A stretch of 16,024 nucleotides of DNA from OMOG01 sp041485845 (GTDB lineage Bacteria > Acidobacteriota > Terriglobia > Bryobacterales > Bryobacteraceae): assembly GCA_041485845.1 (NCBI GenBank), contig JBGPKH010000146.1, forward strand, positions 1 to 16,024, written 5' to 3'. The notes under the pieces were generated by a model that saw nothing but the letters and a program-made list of their open reading frames with translations, did not search any database and was not told the DNA's origin. Shown here piece by piece: positions 14,721 to 16,024 of this stretch (position 1 is its first letter; every line of letters starts with the position of its first letter). The position numbers were made by a program, and so were the translations under genes.

Positions 14721-15392
14721 TCACGCGGTCAGGAAGAACTCGCCCGTGGTCTCCCGCCAGTTGGCGTCCGGCAGGCCGGCCAGCAGGTCCTCGGCGGGGC
14801 GTCCGCCGTCGGCTGCAACTGCTCCAGCCAAAGCAGGTTGGCGGGAATAGAGCCGCGTAACGGCATCGCGCATCCACTCGCGAACCAGACCTTTAGGCAC
14901 GAGGTTGCGGCTGGTGCTTTCCTCATCCGGGACATGCACGGCGAGCAGCCAACCTTTGCCGTAGGGGTCTTTCCGCAGCACTTCGGGATTGCCGGCGGCT
15001 TCACTGTTGATTTCCATGACCTCGCCTTCGGTGGGCGAGACCATTTCGGTCTTGACTCCGTCGCGGTAGAAGGACAGGACTTTCTGTCCCTGCCTGATCC
15101 ACTGGCCGGGCATGGGCAGTTCGATTTTTTCGATCTTGCCTAAAAGGGCCACCGCAAACTCGTCGGCGCCGACGCGCACGAGGTTTTTCCGCTCGCGCAG
15201 CAGCCAGCTATGGCCGGGGTGATAGGCGATGTTTTCGGGAACCTGAAAACCATCGACATAGTCTCCGCCGAACGGGGCCGGGATCGTTTGCGGCGCTTCC
15301 ACCATCACGGTGTGGAGCACCTTGCGCCGATTCAGGAAATAATCCAGAACGATGAAAACCAGGAAGAACGCGAGAACCAGTAATACCGTCAT
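14721..15392 (-). CDS. Membrane-anchored GcvH-like lipoyl-domain protein
   Basis: This 223-residue protein has an N-terminal membrane helix (residues 1-20, then NRRK). The next ~110 residues align by eye with glycine-cleavage H protein. HPGHSWL matches the start of H proteins, VRVGADEFAVALLGKIEKIE matches their second block, and ELPMPGQWIRQGQ is the turn before the hairpin. Lys114 in DGVKTEMVSPTEGEV is the likely lipoylation site, and NPEVLRKDPYGKGWLL matches the conserved GcvH C-terminal block. No GcvP or GcvT is nearby. The membrane anchor and its position ahead of Fe-S and NrfD genes argue against a role in glycine cleavage. Carrying electrons or a thiol intermediate for the redox complex is more likely. 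It is the first gene of the cluster, 78 bases before the Fe-S gene. Confidence 0.85.
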   Translation of the reverse strand: MTVLLVLAFFLVFIVLDYFLNRRKVLHTVMVEAPQTIPAPFGGDYVDGFQVPENIAYHPGHSWLLRERKNLVRVGADEFAVALLGKIEKIELPMPGQWIRQGQKVLSFYRDGVKTEMVSPTEGEVMEINSEAAGNPEVLRKDPYGKGWLLAVHVPDEESTSRNLVPKGLVREWMRDAVTRLYSRQPALAGAVAADGGRPAEDLLAGLPDANWRETTGEFFLTA

Positions 15393-15424
15393 GAGCTTGC
15401 CATCCTTTCTCCGCTTTCTGCAAG

Positions 15425-15440
15425 GGCACGGCTGGTGCCA
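15425..15440 (-). promoter_or_regulatory. Sigma-54 (-24/-12) promoter match upstream of the redox operon
   Basis: On the minus strand TGGCACCAGCCGTGCC matches the sigma-54 consensus TGGCAC-N5-TTGC. The -24 box is perfect, the -12 box is GTGC, and the key GG-N10-GC spacing is exact. It lies 33 bases upstream of the GcvH-like start, leaving a leader of about 20 bases with an AAGGA site. The same operon encodes an NtrC-type activator. The site is also a small palindrome (GGCAC/GTGCC), so a chance match is possible. Confidence 0.6.
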
Positions 15441-15522
15441 CGAGGCGGTGTTTTATGCCTCTTTATCTGTTGTGATTTCAAGCAGATAGGGGGTGTGGAA
15501 TTTTGCTGCAGCCCGGCGGTGA

Positions 15523-15625
15523 TGGAATTCTCAACGGCTGACTGTCGAGAATTGCCATGGATCGGCATGGAATCAGGACGTTAGGCGCGGTGTCGGGAAA
15601 ACCGACCGTGGTGTCGAGAATTCCA
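15523..15625. promoter_or_regulatory. Repeated GAGAATT-type sites, possible activator binding sites
   Basis: TGGAATTCTC (15523-15532) and GAGAATTCCA (15616-15625) form a perfect inverted pair. TGTCGAGAATT recurs directly at 15543-15553 and 15612-15622. These sites lie roughly 80-200 bases upstream of the sigma-54-type promoter, where NtrC-family activators usually bind. The link is inferred from position only. Confidence 0.35.
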
Positions 15626-15896
15626 ACTCGCGGGGTGATCGGGCGAGCCGGTCGGGGTGTGGCTGGAAGTCGCACCCGTCCAGAATTCTGCCCAGTTGAT
15701 TGCAGTTATGGCAGGGGCCGGGGTCCGGGGGTTCGGGGCCGGGTGGGCACCGAAACTTTCGGAGGGCGGCGGCTCGGGTGTGGAGGTGGCGGCTCGGGTT
15801 GGGGTGAGATTCTCCGAAAGCTGACCGAGGAGTTCCTTCAGGCCTACGAGGACTACGAGCGGGGTCTGGGGGTTAGTTCCCGCTATAGGGGCCCCC

Positions 15897-15915
15897 ACGA
15901 GAATTTTGTTCTCGT
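15897..15915. terminator. Hairpin just after the right-edge gene
   Basis: ACGAGAA/TTCTCGT is a perfect 7-base stem with a TTTTG loop, 10 bases beyond the stop of the minus-strand gene entering from the right. There is no T-run after the stem on that strand, so it is at best a weak terminator. Confidence 0.3.
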
Positions 15916-15924
15916 TGCGTGAGA

Positions 15925-16024
15925 TTAAGCGGCGGCCTTGAGTCCGACGGCTCGTAGGAGCGCGTCCAGGTTGTCGCAGATGCATTGGTACAGGCGATCA
16001 AGTTGGCAGCGCTTCTCTTCGGCC
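15925..16024 (-). CDS. 3' end of an unidentified gene (cut by window edge)
   Basis: The minus strand is open from the right edge to TAA at 15925-15927, giving 32 residues that end RLYQCICDNLDALLRAVGLK and then AAA. The codons favour G/C in third position and the peptide looks like an amphipathic helix, so it is probably the C-terminus of a real gene. No family is recognisable from so little. Confidence 0.5.
   Translation of the reverse strand, partial: AEEKRCQLDRLYQCICDNLDALLRAVGLKAAA

Larger units (their letters stand above)
15441..15924. other. Gene-free stretch with scattered short repeats
   Basis: I see no convincing gene. Frames on both strands are open but show low-complexity Gly/Arg or Pro/Thr-rich products. 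The last ~35 codons of a plus-strand frame (about 15808-15922, EILRKLTEEFLQAYEDYERG) look more protein-like and could be a relic. Repeats inside are CTTTCGGAG (15756-15764) inverted at 15812-15820, flanking two direct copies of GGCGGCTCGGGT (15768-15779 and 15788-15799). Confidence 0.4.

Noticed and set aside
15557..15922. A 121-codon plus-strand frame in the right-hand gene-free region
   Set aside because: Most of it is low-complexity Gly/Arg sequence and it overlaps an equally open minus frame. Only the final ~35 codons look protein-like, so at most it is a relic.
1..16024. CRISPR array, tRNA, rRNA, integrase or transposase gene
   Set aside because: No regularly spaced direct repeats, no cloverleaf or rRNA segments recognised, and no transposase or integrase motifs on either strand.

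Overview
The window is GC-rich bacterial DNA. The gene mix is a Cus-type metal efflux operon, a sulfatase and an enolase-superfamily enzyme with Tat-like N-termini, and a membrane-bound Fe-S/NrfD redox module with a sigma-54 two-component pair. This fits an environmental soil bacterium such as a Bryobacterales/Solibacter-like acidobacterium. That placement is inferred from gene style; no rRNA or marker gene is present.

Layout. (1) Positions 1-2177, minus strand: an outer-membrane efflux channel followed by a CusB-like periplasmic adaptor that runs off the left edge; the CusA-like pump gene probably lies just outside. (2) 2178-3760: a mostly gene-free stretch with a ~117-bp inverted-repeat element, a proline-rich LolA/DUF4412-like gene (minus), and a frameshifted C-terminal remnant of a beta-ketoacyl synthase (minus). 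(3) 3767-5008, plus: an intact PLP-dependent Cys/Met-metabolism enzyme. (4) 5009-5990: a gene graveyard with the first ~60 codons of an amidohydrolase, the N-terminal half of a VapC-type PIN toxin, and the frameshifted first ~80 codons of a type-B carboxylesterase on the opposite strand. (5) 5992-9130, plus: an intact sulfatase and a mandelate-racemase-subgroup enzyme with an unusual glycine-rich insertion. A paired REP-like inverted repeat separates the latter from the convergent cluster that follows. (6) 15392-9200, minus: six closely packed genes. In transcription order they are a membrane-anchored GcvH-like lipoyl protein, a four-cluster ferredoxin-like protein, an NrfD/HybB-type quinone-interacting membrane protein, a sensor histidine kinase with two c-type heme motifs in its periplasmic domain, an NtrC-family sigma-54 activator, and archaemetzincin. 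(7) 15441-15924 has no convincing gene, and the 3' end of an unidentified minus-strand gene enters from the right edge.

The most interesting part is region 6. The last five genes overlap or nearly touch (one-base and four-base overlaps, one 25-base gap), and the first gene has a GG-N10-GC sigma-54-type promoter match upstream. My reading is a self-regulating redox-sensing operon. The diheme kinase would sense periplasmic redox state or a heme ligand, and the NtrC regulator would activate the operon through sigma-54. The products would form a membrane electron-transfer unit (lipoyl protein, Fe-S protein, NrfD) plus a metalloprotease. No large catalytic subunit is present in the window, so the substrate is unknown.
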